A stretch of 64,000 nucleotides of DNA from Streptococcus infantis ATCC 700779 (GCF_000187465.1 NZ_GL732439.1:700558-764557); one strand, 5' to 3'. Positions 48,596 to 59,296 are shown, counted from the stretch's first letter. Translations and numbers: made by a program. The notes: generated by a model not told the origin, from the sequence alone.

Positions 48596-48660
48596 TTGAC
48601 ATCTTAAATTATAAGGAGTAGAATATTTACTAGTTAATTAAATGGTTAAATACTAGTTAA
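48596..48660 (+). promoter_or_regulatory. Promoter with two AdcR operators for adcAII-pht
   Basis: TTGACA 48596-48601, 17 nt, TAGAAT 48619-48624. Two near-copies of the zinc repressor box (TTTACTAGTTAA 48626-48637 and AATACTAGTTAA 48649-48660) lie just after the -10; the first covers the expected start of transcription, the second reaches the Shine-Dalgarno. Zn-AdcR should therefore block initiation. Confidence 0.83.
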
Positions 48661-48669
48661 GGAGTTCTG

Positions 48670-49596
48670 GTGAAAAAGATAATACTAATATGTATGCTAT
48701 CTTCGGTACTTGCCTTATTTTTAGGAGCTTGTAGTCAAGATAAGCAAAATGATGTCAAAGAATCTCATGGAATGAAAATAGTTACCAGTTTTTATCCTGT
48801 ATATTCTATGGTAAAAGCAGTTTCTGGTGATCTTAATGATGTAAGAATGATTCAGTCTAGTTCAGGCATTCATTCTTATGAACCGTCAGCAAATGATATT
48901 GCAGCTATCTACGATGCGGATGTATTTGTTTATCATTCTCATACCTTAGAGTTTTGGGCGGGTAGTCTAGACCCAAGTCTACAAAAGTCCAAGGTTAAGG
49001 TCCTAGAAGCATCTGAGGGTATGACCTTGGATAGAGTATCTGGCTTAGAAGATATAAAAGTAGGAGAAGGTGTGGATGAGAAAAGTCTTTATGATCCTCA
49101 TACTTGGTTAGACCCTGAAAAGGTAGTTGAGGAAGCACAAATTATTGCTGATAAATTATCAGAATTAGATAGTGAGAATAAAGAAAAATATCAGTCGAAT
49201 GCGAAGAAGTTTATTGATCAAGCTCATGAGTTAACAAATAAATATAAACCTATCTTCGATAAAGTGGAGCAAAGAACGTTTGTGACACAACACACTGCTT
49301 TTTCTTATTTAGCAAAGAGATTTGACTTGAATCAACTTGGTATTTCTGGTATTTCTCCTGATCAAGAACCAAGCCCAAGACAACTGACTGAAATCCAAGA
49401 ATTTGTTAAGACCTATAAAGTTAAAACTATTTTTACAGAGAGCAATGCTTCGTCTAAAGTAGCTGAAACGCTTATCAAGTCAACAGGTGTGAGTCTTAAA
49501 ACTCTCAATCCTTTAGAGGCAGACCCACAAAATGATAAGTCTTATTTAGATAATTTAGAAGAGGATATTGCAATACTAGCAGAAGAATTGAAATGA
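48670..49596 (+). CDS. adcAII: Zinc-binding lipoprotein AdcAII (Lmb)
   Basis: 308 residues from a GTG start (AAGGAG 48659-48664). Lipobox LGAC near residues 18-21 anchors it to the outer membrane face. The cluster A-I (ZnuA-like) fold binds Zn2+ through His in YHSHTLEFW (about 77-85), DPHTWLDP (about 141-148), TQHTAFSY (about 206-213) and Glu in TESNASSK (about 257-264). It hands zinc to the AdcCB importer, coded elsewhere. It is 7 bp before the pht gene, which works with it. Confidence 0.93.
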   Translation: MKKIILICMLSSVLALFLGACSQDKQNDVKESHGMKIVTSFYPVYSMVKAVSGDLNDVRMIQSSSGIHSYEPSANDIAAIYDADVFVYHSHTLEFWAGSLDPSLQKSKVKVLEASEGMTLDRVSGLEDIKVGEGVDEKSLYDPHTWLDPEKVVEEAQIIADKLSELDSENKEKYQSNAKKFIDQAHELTNKYKPIFDKVEQRTFVTQHTAFSYLAKRFDLNQLGISGISPDQEPSPRQLTEIQEFVKTYKVKTIFTESNASSKVAETLIKSTGVSLKTLNPLEADPQNDKSYLDNLEEDIAILAEELK

Positions 49597-49603
49597 GGAA
49601 ATT

Positions 49604-52600
49604 ATGAATAAAACAAAGAAATACTTAGCTGGATCAGCAGTAGTTATTGCGCTTAGTGTTTGTGCTTATGTTTTAAATCAGCACCAAGAAGCAGAGAAGA
49701 AGGAAGATAATCGTGTATCTTATGTTGATGGGAAAAAGAATGAGTCTAAAAAGAACGAAAATTTGACTCCTGATCAAGTTAGCAAAAAGGAAGGCATTGA
49801 GGCCGAACAAATTGTTGTGAAAATTACTGATCAGGGATATGTGACTTCTCACGGAGATCATTTCCATTACTATAATGGTAAAGTTCCTTTCGATGCGATC
49901 TTTAGTGAAGAACTAGTCATGAAAGATCCAAGTTATCAATTGCGTGATGAACATATCGTTAACGAAATTAAAGGTGGTTACATCATCAAAGTTGATGGAA
50001 AATATTATGTCTACCTAAAAAATGCTAGTCAAGCTGAAAATATTCGTACCAAAGAACAAATTGAAAAACAAAAACAAGAGCATACATCTGACCAAAAAAA
50101 TGATTCTAAGGAAGTTGTGGCAGCTAGAGCTCAAGGACGTTATACAACTGATGACGGTTATGTCTTTAACGCTTCTGATATCGTTGAGGATACAGGAGAT
50201 GCTTATATCGTTCCCCACGGAGGTCACTTCCATTATATTCCTAAGAGTGATCTGTCAGCGGGTGAATTAGCTGCCGCAAAGGCTTATTTATCTGGCAATA
50301 GTTCAGCTCTCAGTCAACCCTTGTCACTGACACCGAATAATGGTGTTTCTGCAGCAGATGATGGTTATGTCTTTAACCCTAATGATATTGTCAGAGATAC
50401 TGGCGATGCTTATATCGTACGACATGGGGACCACTATCACTATATCCCTAAATCATCTCTTAACAATCATCAAGCACAATCTAACACTCCAAGCTTAGAA
50501 AGTCCTTCTAATTCTACACCAAATAATCCGTTACCACATGTTCACCATGAAGAAGAGGAACACGATCATGGTTTTGATGCAAATAGAATTATAAGTGAAG
50601 ATTCAGAAGGTTTTGTTATGAGCCATGGCGATCACAATCATTACTTCTTTAAAAAAGATTTATCACCTGATCAAATTAAGGCCGCACAAGATCACTTGTA
50701 CGGCAATAAACATTCAGAAACTATCCCAGATAATCATAGCAGTCATAAACCAGAAGAACACCATCATGATAACCATGGAAACCATCATGAGGAAGAACAC
50801 GATCATGGCTTTGCAGCAGATCGAGTGATAAGTGAAGATGATAAAGGATTTGTCGTTTCTCATGGCGATCACAATCATTACTTCTTTAAAAAAGATTTAT
50901 CACCTGATCAAATTAAGGCTGCCCAAGATCACTTGTACGGCAATAAACATTCAGAAACTAGCCCAGATAACCACAGTAGTAAACCAGAAGAACACCATCA
51001 TGATAACCATGGAAACCATCATGAGGAAGAACACGATCATGGCTTTGCAGCAGATCGAGTGATAAGTGAAGATGAGCAAGGTTTTGTAGTTTCACATGGA
51101 GACCATGCCCATTATTTCTTTAAGAAAGATTTATCAGCAGAGCAGATTAAGGCTGCACAAGACCATCTTCATGGCCATCAGCAGACAGAACCTGTTAAAC
51201 CTCTTGCCAAGACGGTTGAAAGTTTCTCTCGAGATGCCAGTGATGAAGAAAAAATAGCTTATATTTCTAAAACATATGGCGTTCCTCTTGAGGCTATCAG
51301 AATTTCAAATGGATTCTTTGTATTTGGTAATCCAGACCAGGCTTATGACCCAACTCACATTCACCCTTATGCTGTTCGTAAGGAACACGTTCGTATTCCG
51401 CTTCAAACTGGAGATGCAGAACTTGATTTCCTAAACGAACTCTATACAACGGCTCTACGTGATGGTGTTTCTCCTTATAGCTTGCAGGTTGAAAATAGTA
51501 GTTTCGTCATTCCTCATGGAGACCACAACCACTATATTAAAGTTCAAACCAAGGGCTATGAAGTTGCTCTAAAAAACAAAATTCCTGCGTTACAGTCAAC
51601 TTACCAACCTGGTGCTTTTGATGAAAAAGCAGTCCAGTATAAGATTGATCAACTCTTGGCAGAAAGTCGCGAAGTTTATAAAGATAAACCAATTTTACAA
51701 AGACAGATTGAACTTGCTTTGGGGCAATTTTCTGAGAATATGAAGAAGCTATCAACCAACTCTACTGCAGGTTATTTGGCAGCTTTGGATTTGTTTGATA
51801 AGCAGTATATTCACATTGACTCAAGTGTCAAACCAACAGAAATTAGTCCTTTAGACAAGAAATATCAAGCTTTAGTAGATAAGATTAATACCTTAGACAC
51901 AGATGCTTATGGACTTCCTAAGAAGGATTTATTGACTCAGCTTCAAGAAAATAAGCTAGCCCAAGATGAAGCAGGTTTAGATGCAGTTGAAGCTAAGTTA
52001 CAAGCTTTGCAAGATTTTAATGACCGTACTGGAGTTACAACAGTAGAATACATCAAGTATTTCTACCAACATCTATCTGACGGGCGCTTAAATGACAAGT
52101 TACGAGATAAAGTTGCTAACCTAACGTGGACACTTTATCAGTCACAATCCTTCCTTAAGGCAACTGACTTGAACAAACTCTTCCCAGAAATCTACCAAAC
52201 AAAACTGGAAGTAGAGGAAGCACTGAAAAATGAGCCAGTTGCAAGCAAGACTTCTGAAACAATCTTAGATACAGAAAAAGTGGATGGACACAGTGCTAAA
52301 ACTGCAGTTTATGAGTTCTTAAAAGGTTTGTATGATGATCTCAAACCTGAGGAACAAAGTAACCATGTCTTAAAAGGGCAAGTAGGAGAGTTACTAACAA
52401 AAGCTGAAGAATTAGTGAATCAAGTCAATGAGGAGGGGGTTAAAGCTTCACTCTCTGACGAAGTGAAAAATCTGAAGGCTGCTTTGGAGAAAGAAGACGC
52501 AGACCTTGATGAATTAAATACACAGGTTCAAGATCTTTTGAAACGTATTTCACTAACAATCCAAAATGAACGTGACAATTCGAAACAAGACCCAGAGGTT

Positions 52601-52930
52601 TTAGTTCTTTACCAAAAACTCTATAACGGTGTCATTGCTCTCCATAGCTATTTGGAGATGAATAATGGTTCAGATGCTGACTTTGAAAAAGTAGATGCCT
52701 TGTTTGATAAACTAGCAGCAGCAAGTAAGGATAAGCAGGCTCTTCTAGCAGTTGCCCAAGAAATAGTCTTGTTAAATCAAGAGCTTAGATCTAAAGCAAT
52801 GCCAAGTCAAGAAACACCTGTTGAAGCAAAACAAGAAACACCAGGTCAAGCAAGCACTGATGAGCAAGTAGAACCAAGCTCACATTCAACAACTACAAGT
52901 CCTGAAATAAGTGACAAAGAAGTAAATTAA
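49604..52930 (+). CDS. Pneumococcal histidine triad (Pht) family surface protein
   Basis: 1108 residues, a zinc-scavenging surface protein. N-terminal signal with LSVC (lipobox-like, about residue 20). Seven HxxHxH triads are visible, near residues 83, 204, 274, 340, 419, 498 and 637. Triads 4-6 sit in a tandem His-rich unit of about 78 residues, with HDHG and HHDNHGNHHEEE linkers. The second half (about 680-1108) is coiled-coil-rich and ends in a Pro/Thr/Gln tail without LPXTG. Co-regulated with adcAII; probably passes Zn2+ to it. Differs in architecture from pneumococcal PhtA/B/D/E. Confidence 0.92.
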   Translation: MNKTKKYLAGSAVVIALSVCAYVLNQHQEAEKKEDNRVSYVDGKKNESKKNENLTPDQVSKKEGIEAEQIVVKITDQGYVTSHGDHFHYYNGKVPFDAIFSEELVMKDPSYQLRDEHIVNEIKGGYIIKVDGKYYVYLKNASQAENIRTKEQIEKQKQEHTSDQKNDSKEVVAARAQGRYTTDDGYVFNASDIVEDTGDAYIVPHGGHFHYIPKSDLSAGELAAAKAYLSGNSSALSQPLSLTPNNGVSAADDGYVFNPNDIVRDTGDAYIVRHGDHYHYIPKSSLNNHQAQSNTPSLESPSNSTPNNPLPHVHHEEEEHDHGFDANRIISEDSEGFVMSHGDHNHYFFKKDLSPDQIKAAQDHLYGNKHSETIPDNHSSHKPEEHHHDNHGNHHEEEHDHGFAADRVISEDDKGFVVSHGDHNHYFFKKDLSPDQIKAAQDHLYGNKHSETSPDNHSSKPEEHHHDNHGNHHEEEHDHGFAADRVISEDEQGFVVSHGDHAHYFFKKDLSAEQIKAAQDHLHGHQQTEPVKPLAKTVESFSRDASDEEKIAYISKTYGVPLEAIRISNGFFVFGNPDQAYDPTHIHPYAVRKEHVRIPLQTGDAELDFLNELYTTALRDGVSPYSLQVENSSFVIPHGDHNHYIKVQTKGYEVALKNKIPALQSTYQPGAFDEKAVQYKIDQLLAESREVYKDKPILQRQIELALGQFSENMKKLSTNSTAGYLAALDLFDKQYIHIDSSVKPTEISPLDKKYQALVDKINTLDTDAYGLPKKDLLTQLQENKLAQDEAGLDAVEAKLQALQDFNDRTGVTTVEYIKYFYQHLSDGRLNDKLRDKVANLTWTLYQSQSFLKATDLNKLFPEIYQTKLEVEEALKNEPVASKTSETILDTEKVDGHSAKTAVYEFLKGLYDDLKPEEQSNHVLKGQVGELLTKAEELVNQVNEEGVKASLSDEVKNLKAALEKEDADLDELNTQVQDLLKRISLTIQNERDNSKQDPEVLVLYQKLYNGVIALHSYLEMNNGSDADFEKVDALFDKLAAASKDKQALLAVAQEIVLLNQELRSKAMPSQETPVEAKQETPGQASTDEQVEPSSHSTTTSPEISDKEVN
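50561..51265 (+). repeat. Tandem His-rich coding repeat in pht
   Basis: Three copies of a unit with starts at 50561, 50798 and 51032 (237 and 234 bp apart). Copies 1-2 and 2-3 share long near-identical DNA blocks. The third copy diverges in its final third. Confidence 0.88.
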
Positions 52931-52956
52931 AAAGAAGTAGCAATGCTACTTCTTTT
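52929..52956. terminator. Bidirectional terminator, pht / pepT
   Basis: AAAGAAGTAGC and GCTACTTCTTTTTT around AAT, between convergent genes. Confidence 0.87.
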
Positions 52957-54180
52957 TTAGTCTTTGTAAGATACGATACCAATGATGGTATCAACTGCAC
53001 GTTCCATTGTTTGAAGGCTGACATATTCAAAACGGCCATGCATGTTTTCACCGCCAGCGAAGATATTCGGCGTTGGAATTCCCATAAAGGAAATCTTAGA
53101 ACCATCTGTTCCTCCACGGATAGGCTCGATAATTGGTGTAATATCAAGACTTTCCATTACTGATTTAGCGATGGTGATTGGAGTCATATCCTTTTCAATG
53201 ACTTCCTTCATGTTGTAGTACTGGTCTGTCAAAGTCAAGGTTACACGATTGCTAGCAAGTTCTTGGTTCATCTTATCAGCGATAGCTTGCATAGCAGCTT
53301 TACGCGCTTCAAAGTTTTCTTTTTCGAAGTCACGAATGATATAGCTAGCACGCGCTTCCTCAACACTACCAGATACATCCATGAGATGGTAGAAACCTTG
53401 ATAGCCCTCAGTCAATTCTGGGCGGTCTCCAGCTGGGAGTTGGTTGTGGAAGTCAATAGCTAATTGGAGAGCATTAACCATTTGACCCTTAGCTGTTCCT
53501 GGGTGAACATTACGGCCTTGGAAGTGAAGTTCAGCACCTGCAGCAGAGAAGGTTTCGTATTGAAGTTCACCAAGAGGTCCACCGTCAACTGTATAAGCAA
53601 AGTCGACATCGAAATCTTCTGCATCAAATTTGTTGGCACCAACACCGATTTCTTCATCAGGTCCAAAGCCGACACGAATTTCGCAGTGCTTAATTTCAGG
53701 ATGAGCATTTAAGTATTCGATGGCTGTCATGATTTCGGCGATACCTGATTTATCATCGGCACCGAGAAGGGTAGTTCCATCAGTAGTAATCAATGTTTGT
53801 CCATGATATTTCTCTAAGCTCTTAAAATCAGCTGGATCTAGATTGAAACTAGAATTACCTAGTTCGATAAGACCACCATCGTAGTTTTCAATAACTTGCG
53901 GGTTAACACCTTCAGCATTAAAATCAGCCGTATCCATGTGGGATATAAAACCAATCTTACGAGTCAAACTAGGATCATTAGCTGGAAGAGTACCGATAGC
54001 AAAACCGTTTGACAAATAATAGACATTTTGCAAACCGACACGTTTCATTTCTGGGATGAGGACATTAGTCGCAAAGTCTACTTGACTCTGAGTGCTTGGT
54101 GTAGTAGTAGAATTTTCGTCTGAACGTGTGTTAACCTTAACATAAGTTAAAAAACGCTCTAGTAATGTAGGGTATTTCAT
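52957..54180 (-). CDS. pepT: Peptidase T (tripeptidase)
   Basis: Cytosolic zinc aminotripeptidase, family M20. 407 residues from the second ATG (54180), which is better spaced from GGAG than the ATG at 54183. Metal and active-site motifs: ISHMDTADF (about 77-85), GADDKSG (about 138-144), [10 protein letters not shown] (about 172-181), and a late His in ENMHGRFE (about 378-385). Confidence 0.95.
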   Translation of the reverse strand: MKYPTLLERFLTYVKVNTRSDENSTTTPSTQSQVDFATNVLIPEMKRVGLQNVYYLSNGFAIGTLPANDPSLTRKIGFISHMDTADFNAEGVNPQVIENYDGGLIELGNSSFNLDPADFKSLEKYHGQTLITTDGTTLLGADDKSGIAEIMTAIEYLNAHPEIKHCEIRVGFGPDEEIGVGANKFDAEDFDVDFAYTVDGGPLGELQYETFSAAGAELHFQGRNVHPGTAKGQMVNALQLAIDFHNQLPAGDRPELTEGYQGFYHLMDVSGSVEEARASYIIRDFEKENFEARKAAMQAIADKMNQELASNRVTLTLTDQYYNMKEVIEKDMTPITIAKSVMESLDITPIIEPIRGGTDGSKISFMGIPTPNIFAGGENMHGRFEYVSLQTMERAVDTIIGIVSYKD

Positions 54181-54334
54181 CATAACTCCTTTTTTCCTTC
54201 TTTTAAAACCATTGTATCATAGAAAGAAGAGAAAAACAAAAGTCAAAAGGGAGATAAAACCCTTATGTTAGCGTTTACTTATAGCTTCTTTAGTGATACA
54301 ATAAGAAAGATAAAAATATCACAAGGATGCAGAG

Positions 54335-55429
54335 ATGAAAAAAGCAATTTTAATGATGACATTTGGTTCACCAGAAGAGATTACCTTTGAAGGAGTAGCC
54401 GACTTTTTTACCAACATTCGTCGAGGAGTTCGACCTCAAGACCACGAGATTCAAACCCTTTATGATAATTATGTTCGAATTGGAGGAACTCCACTTCAAA
54501 AAATTACCCGTGAAGAAGTTGCCTTGGTAGAAGCTAGGTTAGGAAATGAATATAGTGTCTATTTTGCCAATAAATTTTCAACCCCTTTTATTCCAGATGT
54601 AATTCGGCAAATGGAGGCAGATGGAATTGAAAAGTGTATTTGCTTGATTTTGGAGCCACACTATTCCTTTTACTCTGTCATGGGGTACGAAAAGTTTCTG
54701 GAAAGCAAACAAATTCAGTTTTTAGTTATTAAGGACTGGTATCAAGAAGAAGCACTATTAAACTATTGGACAGCTGAAATTGCTAAAATTTTAAAAGAAA
54801 AGGTGAAACAGGATAGCTTTAAAGTCATCTTTTCTGCCCACAGTGTGCCCATTTTTGCCTTGGATTTTGGTGATCCCTATATCGACCAGATTTTCGAAAA
54901 TAGCAAGTTAATTGCTGAGAAATTAGGCTTGAAACCAGAGCAATATACCAACACTTGGCAGAGCGAAAGTGATATTGGTATTCCTTGGATTAAACCAGAT
55001 GTCTTAGAGTATCTTAGAGAACAGGAAGAACATCCAGAGCATTATATTTTTGTACCTATTAGTTTTATCAGTGAGCATATTGAAGTCTTGTTTGACAACG
55101 ATGTGGAATGTCATGACTTGTGTCAGGAATTGGAGGTGAACTACCATCGTCCACCAATGCCAAATACAGATTCTCGTTTGATTGATGCTTTGGTCAATAT
55201 TGTCCGAGCTAACGAACATGAAGAATTTAGAGAATTCCTCCCAGAAGAAGAAACCTTTGATGAATTAGTCCCTTCGGAGGAAACTAAGAATATTTTAGAT
55301 GAATCACAAGACTTACAAATGCCAGAATTTGTTAAAAAATTAATTGAGAAAAAAGGTCGTGAAAATGTCAAGATGCCTTATTTAATCAAAAAAATGCTTG
55401 AAAAAGCTGGCAAATTACCTAAAGACTAA
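54335..55429 (+). CDS. hemH: Ferrochelatase HemH
   Basis: 364 residues. Inserts iron into coproporphyrin III or protoporphyrin. Active-site His in FSAHSVP (about 168-174) and Glu in FISEHIEVL (about 246-254). Streptococci have no complete heme route, so it may use scavenged porphyrins or serve metal homeostasis. An extended C-terminal region (about 300-364) is acidic then basic. Ribosome site ACAAGGATG. Confidence 0.9.
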   Translation: MKKAILMMTFGSPEEITFEGVADFFTNIRRGVRPQDHEIQTLYDNYVRIGGTPLQKITREEVALVEARLGNEYSVYFANKFSTPFIPDVIRQMEADGIEKCICLILEPHYSFYSVMGYEKFLESKQIQFLVIKDWYQEEALLNYWTAEIAKILKEKVKQDSFKVIFSAHSVPIFALDFGDPYIDQIFENSKLIAEKLGLKPEQYTNTWQSESDIGIPWIKPDVLEYLREQEEHPEHYIFVPISFISEHIEVLFDNDVECHDLCQELEVNYHRPPMPNTDSRLIDALVNIVRANEHEEFREFLPEEETFDELVPSEETKNILDESQDLQMPEFVKKLIEKKGRENVKMPYLIKKMLEKAGKLPKD

Positions 55430-55451
55430 GTGAAAATAGAAAAGAACTGGT

Positions 55452-55558
55452 AATACTCTTCGAAAATCAAATTCAAACTGCGTCAACGTCGCCTTGGCGT
55501 ACTCAAGTACAGCCTGCGGCTAGTTTCCTAGTTTGCTCTTTGATTTTCATTGAGTATA
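55452..55558. repeat. RUP-type mobile repeat
   Basis: About 105 bp with imperfect terminal inverted repeats (ATACTCTTCGAAAATCAAA and TTTGATTTTCATTGAGTAT) and flanking TA. The internal AGCCTGCGGCTAG segment matches the RUP family of pneumococcus, a non-autonomous element thought to be moved by IS630-Spn1 transposase. No transposase gene is in the window. Confidence 0.85.
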
Positions 55559-55612
55559 AGGTTTGTTTCAGATTTCTGCTAAGGTAGGATATAACTTAGA
55601 AGGTGAAAGAAA

Positions 55613-55789
55613 AGGCGGTGGGACAGAAATCGATAGACAAAGTCTTGATTTCGTAGTTTCAGCCCCGCGAGGTTGATTAGGAGCTTTTTGGAGTCTAAAA
55701 GACGAACAAAAAGTTCAATCAGCTACCACGTCAAATTATGATTGATAATAAAAAGTGAGGTCGGGATCTTTTTGTCCCAACCTCTTTTT
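55613..55789 (+). repeat. Structured intergenic element with long hairpin and terminator
   Basis: 177 bp without an ORF. A hairpin (TTGATT 55673-55678 and GAGCTTTTTG 55681-55690 with CAAAAAGTTC 55707-55716 then AATCA) encloses a smaller stem (GTCT 55693-55696, AGAC 55700-55703). It ends in a terminator-like stem GAGGTCGGGA 55757-55766, TCCCAACCTC 55775-55784 and T-run. Looks like a SPRITE-like or other viridans repeat, or a small RNA. Confidence 0.55.
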
Positions 55790-55823
55790 AGGTGACTAGC
55801 ATTTTATTGACCTAGTTTTTATG

Positions 55824-57197
55824 TTATTTACCCAGACAAAATTGGCTGAACAACTGTGTAATGAGTTCATCTGGAGCAGCATCACCAGTTATTTCGCCAA
55901 GAATTTCCCAGGTTCGAGTTAAATCAACTTGAAGCAAATCAACTGGCATACCCAGTTCAAGACCTTCGTTAACTGCTTGTAAGCTTTCGACTGCCTTTTC
56001 AATTAATGAAATATGACGGGCGTTGGATAGATAGGTAGCATCTTGTTCGACCAAGCCAGCATTTTCAAAGAAGAGGTTATTGATGCGTTCTTCAATCTTA
56101 TCAATGTTTTGATTTTTAAGGACTGAAATACGGATGACATCATCTGGAAGCTCAGAAGTTTCAATCGCTTCTGGTAGGTCAGTTTTATTAAGTAGGATGA
56201 TACGGTTGGTATCTTGACTAATTTCAAGAAGTTGTCGGTCTTGAGCGGTTAGTGGTTCGCTGGCGTTTAAGACAAGAAGTACTAAATCAGCTTCCTTGAG
56301 GGCTTTTTTGGAGCGTTCAACACCAATTTGTTCCACGACATCATCCGTTTCACGAATACCAGCTGTATCAATCAACTTCAGTGGAACACCGTTGATATTA
56401 ACGTATTCTTCGATGACATCGCGCGTAGTACCCGCAATATCGGTTACAATGGCTTTATCTTCACGTAGGAGGTTGTTGAGAAGACTTGATTTCCCAACGT
56501 TAGGACGACCAATGATGGCCGTTGCAATTCCTTCGCGGAGGATTTTCCCACGACGGGCTGTCTTTAGAAGATTGGTTAAGAGTTGTTCAAACTCCATAGT
56601 TTTTTCGCGGACAACAGCAGTAGTGGCTTCTTCCACATCGTCATACTCAGGGTAATCGATATTCACCTCAACCTGAGCCAAGGTATTGAGAATTTCCTGA
56701 CGAGTATTGTTAATGAGTTCAGACAGGGATCCATCAAGTTGTTTGACTGCTATATTCATAGCCTTGTCAGTCTTAGCACGGATGATATCCATCACTGCCT
56801 CAGCTTGAGTCAAGTCTACACGACCATTGAGGAAAGCACGTTTGGTAAATTCTCCAGGTTCTGCCATGCGAGCCCCTTCACGGATAGCCAATTGTAGGAT
56901 TTCATTGGTCACGGCAATTCCTCCGTGGGTGTTAATCTCGATAATATCCTCACGAGTAAAGGTCTTCGGAGACTTCATAGCCCCAACCATGACCTCGTCC
57001 ATAACTTTACCAGTCAAAGGGTCAACAATGTGGCCGTAGTTCAGTGTGTGGCTAGCGACCTGACTCAAGTCTTTGCCTTTAAAAATCTTTTGCGCAATGG
57101 CAAAACTGTCTGTTCCGCTCAAGCGGACAATACCAATGGCTCCTTCACCAAGCGGTGTCGAGATTGCTGCAATGGTATCAAATTCACGTGTAATCAT
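55824..57197 (-). CDS. mnmE: tRNA modification GTPase MnmE
   Basis: With MnmG it modifies U34 of certain tRNAs (5-carboxymethylaminomethyl-type). 457 residues: formyl-THF-binding N-terminal domain, helical domain, and inserted G domain with GRPNVGKSS (about 228-236), [10 protein letters not shown] (about 275-284) and NKTDLP (about 337-342). The C-terminal FCLGK is the catalytic C-x-G-K. Confidence 0.96.
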   Translation of the reverse strand: MITREFDTIAAISTPLGEGAIGIVRLSGTDSFAIAQKIFKGKDLSQVASHTLNYGHIVDPLTGKVMDEVMVGAMKSPKTFTREDIIEINTHGGIAVTNEILQLAIREGARMAEPGEFTKRAFLNGRVDLTQAEAVMDIIRAKTDKAMNIAVKQLDGSLSELINNTRQEILNTLAQVEVNIDYPEYDDVEEATTAVVREKTMEFEQLLTNLLKTARRGKILREGIATAIIGRPNVGKSSLLNNLLREDKAIVTDIAGTTRDVIEEYVNINGVPLKLIDTAGIRETDDVVEQIGVERSKKALKEADLVLLVLNASEPLTAQDRQLLEISQDTNRIILLNKTDLPEAIETSELPDDVIRISVLKNQNIDKIEERINNLFFENAGLVEQDATYLSNARHISLIEKAVESLQAVNEGLELGMPVDLLQVDLTRTWEILGEITGDAAPDELITQLFSQFCLGK

Positions 57198-57291
57198 GTT
57201 AATTCCTTTTTAAAAATTGAAGCTTTTTATTTACTAATATCTCTTAAAATTGTAACAAAATAAAGTTTTTTATTCAACGAATGCCACTTAT

Positions 57292-57320
57292 AAAGAAAAG
57301 CCTAAGCGTATTGCTTAAGC
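57292..57320 (-). terminator. Terminator after the tautomerase gene
   Basis: On the minus strand GCTTAAGC and GCTTAGGC (one wobble) around a loop, then a T-rich run. Confidence 0.7.
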
Positions 57321-57324
57321 TCTC

Positions 57325-57507
57325 TTACTTAGTGCGCATTTCCCCTTGCGGGAAGTAAGTTCCTTCAGGCATATCGTTGATGATGACATGAACAGCAGAT
57401 TGTGGTGCACCAGTGTTACGAACCACAGCTTCAGTTACTTCCTTTGCTAGGGCTTTCTTTTGCTCGAGCGTGCGCCCTTCAAATAAATCGATGCGTACAA
57501 ATGGCAT
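57325..57507 (-). CDS. 4-oxalocrotonate tautomerase family enzyme
   Basis: 60 residues starting MPFVRIDLFEGRTLEQ; after Met removal the Pro1 amine is the catalytic base of the family. Start moved from 57522 to 57507 because Pro must be first and GGAAGC precedes this ATG. Substrate in streptococci is unknown. Confidence 0.88.
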   Translation of the reverse strand: MPFVRIDLFEGRTLEQKKALAKEVTEAVVRNTGAPQSAVHVIINDMPEGTYFPQGEMRTK

Positions 57508-57629
57508 AATAGCTTCCTCCACTAGTTTTTGATTTCTTCTATTTTACCACATTTTGCCGTTTAAAGCTTTTGGAAAATATGATATACTAGAATGTAGCAG
57601 AAAATTAGAAATGGACGTGAAATAGAAAC

Positions 57630-58214
57630 ATGGCACAGTTGTATTATCGTTATGGGACCATGAATTCAGGAAAGACCATCGAGATTCTCAAGGTAGCCTA
57701 TAACTATGAGGAGCAAGGAAAGGGAGTTGTTATCATGACTTCGGCTCTGGATACAAGAGACGGTATAGGCTATGTGTCGAGTCGGATTGGCATGAAGCGA
57801 CCAGCAGTTGCTATCGATGATACTACGGATATTTTTGGATTTATTCGAGATTTACCTGAAAAGCCCTACTGTGTTCTTGTCGACGAGGCCCAGTTTCTGA
57901 AGCGTCATCATGTTTACGATTTAGCTCGCGTTGTTGATGAGTTAGACATACCTGTCATGGCTTTTGGTTTGAAAAATGACTTTCGCAATGAATTGTTCGA
58001 AGGATCTAAACATCTATTGTTATTAGCAGATAAAATTGATGAGATCAAAACCATTTGTCAGTATTGTAAGAAAAAGGCGACCATGGTGTTGCGTACGCAG
58101 GACGGACTGCCTGTTTATGATGGTGAACAAATCCAAATAGGTGGTAATGAAACCTATATCTCAGTTTGCCGTAAACATTATTTTGCCCCTGAAATCAATA
58201 AGGAGAATCAATAA
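57630..58214 (+). CDS. tdk: Thymidine kinase
   Basis: Salvage kinase for thymidine. 194 residues, type II TK: P-loop GTMNSGKT (about 9-16), LVDEAQF with catalytic Glu (about 86-92), and a zinc site with CQYC (about 146-149) and C-x2-H in CRKH. TGA-TATACT -10 near 57581. Leads the tdk-prfA-prmC-tsaC-GNAT-glyA chain. Confidence 0.95.
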   Translation: MAQLYYRYGTMNSGKTIEILKVAYNYEEQGKGVVIMTSALDTRDGIGYVSSRIGMKRPAVAIDDTTDIFGFIRDLPEKPYCVLVDEAQFLKRHHVYDLARVVDELDIPVMAFGLKNDFRNELFEGSKHLLLLADKIDEIKTICQYCKKKATMVLRTQDGLPVYDGEQIQIGGNETYISVCRKHYFAPEINKENQ

Positions 58215-58216
58215 GA

Positions 58217-59296
58217 ATGAATATCTATGATCAACTACAAGCTGTAGAAGACCGTTATGAAGAGTTAGGAGAATTGCTGAGCGACCCTGATGTGGTCTCT
58301 GACACCAAGCGTTTCATGGAGCTTTCAAAAGAAGAAGCTTCAACTCGTGATACCGTAACCGCCTACCGCGAATACAAACAAGTCCTCCAAAACATTGTCG
58401 ACGCTGAAGAAATGATTAAAGAGTCTGGCGGAGATGCTGACTTGGAAGAAATGGCTAAGCAAGAACTCAAGGATGCTAAGGCAGAAAAAGAAGAGTACGA
58501 AGAAAAACTAAAAATCTTGCTTCTTCCAAAGGATCCAAACGATGACAAGAACATCATCCTTGAAATCCGTGGAGCAGCTGGTGGTGATGAAGCAGCACTT
58601 TTTGCTGGTGACCTTCTAACCATGTATCAAAAGTATGCTGAAGCCCAAGGTTGGCGTTTTGAAGTCATGGAAGCCTCTATGAACGGTGTCGGTGGTTTCA
58701 AGGAAGTGGTTGCCATGGTTTCTGGTCAGTCTGTTTACTCTAAGCTTAAGTACGAGTCTGGTGCCCACCGTGTGCAACGTGTCCCAGTGACAGAAAGCCA
58801 AGGTCGTGTTCATACCTCGACAGCAACTGTCCTTGTCATGCCTGAGGTAGAAGAAGTAGAGTACGATATTGATCCGAAAGACCTACGTGTTGATATCTAC
58901 CACGCATCAGGTGCTGGTGGACAGAACGTCAACAAGGTTGCGACTGCCGTTCGTATCGTTCACTTGCCAACCAATATCAAGGTTGAGATGCAGGAAGAAC
59001 GTACCCAGCAGAAGAACCGTGAGAAGGCCATGAAGATTATTCGTGCGCGTGTGGCAGACCACTTTGCTCAGATCGCTCAAGATGAGCAAGATGCTGAGCG
59101 TAAGTCTACTATCGGTACTGGTGACCGTTCAGAACGTATCCGTACCTATAACTTCCCACAAAACCGTGTAACAGACCACCGTATCGGCTTGACTCTACAA
59201 AAACTTGATACAATTTTAGCTGGTAAATTGGATGAAGTTGTAGATGCCTTGGTTCTTTATGACCAAACACAAAAATTGGAAGAATTAAACAAATAA
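58217..59296 (+). CDS. prfA: Peptide chain release factor 1
   Basis: 359 residues. Reads UAA/UAG and triggers peptide release. The GGQ motif is in [11 protein letters not shown] (about 230-240) and the stop-codon recognition PVT motif in VPVTESQG (about 190). Followed by prmC, which methylates the GGQ glutamine; stop and start of the two overlap by one base. Confidence 0.97.
   Translation: MNIYDQLQAVEDRYEELGELLSDPDVVSDTKRFMELSKEEASTRDTVTAYREYKQVLQNIVDAEEMIKESGGDADLEEMAKQELKDAKAEKEEYEEKLKILLLPKDPNDDKNIILEIRGAAGGDEAALFAGDLLTMYQKYAEAQGWRFEVMEASMNGVGGFKEVVAMVSGQSVYSKLKYESGAHRVQRVPVTESQGRVHTSTATVLVMPEVEEVEYDIDPKDLRVDIYHASGAGGQNVNKVATAVRIVHLPTNIKVEMQEERTQQKNREKAMKIIRARVADHFAQIAQDEQDAERKSTIGTGDRSERIRTYNFPQNRVTDHRIGLTLQKLDTILAGKLDEVVDALVLYDQTQKLEELNK

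Noticed and set aside
50022..51062. Several plus-strand ORFs (72-82 residues) with repeated sequences inside pht
   Set aside because: They repeat only because the pht DNA repeats; out-of-frame shadows of the His-rich coding region.
50561..51265. Regular DNA repeats that might suggest CRISPR
   Set aside because: Units are 234-237 bp, adjacent, and encode protein in one frame; no short repeat-spacer pattern.
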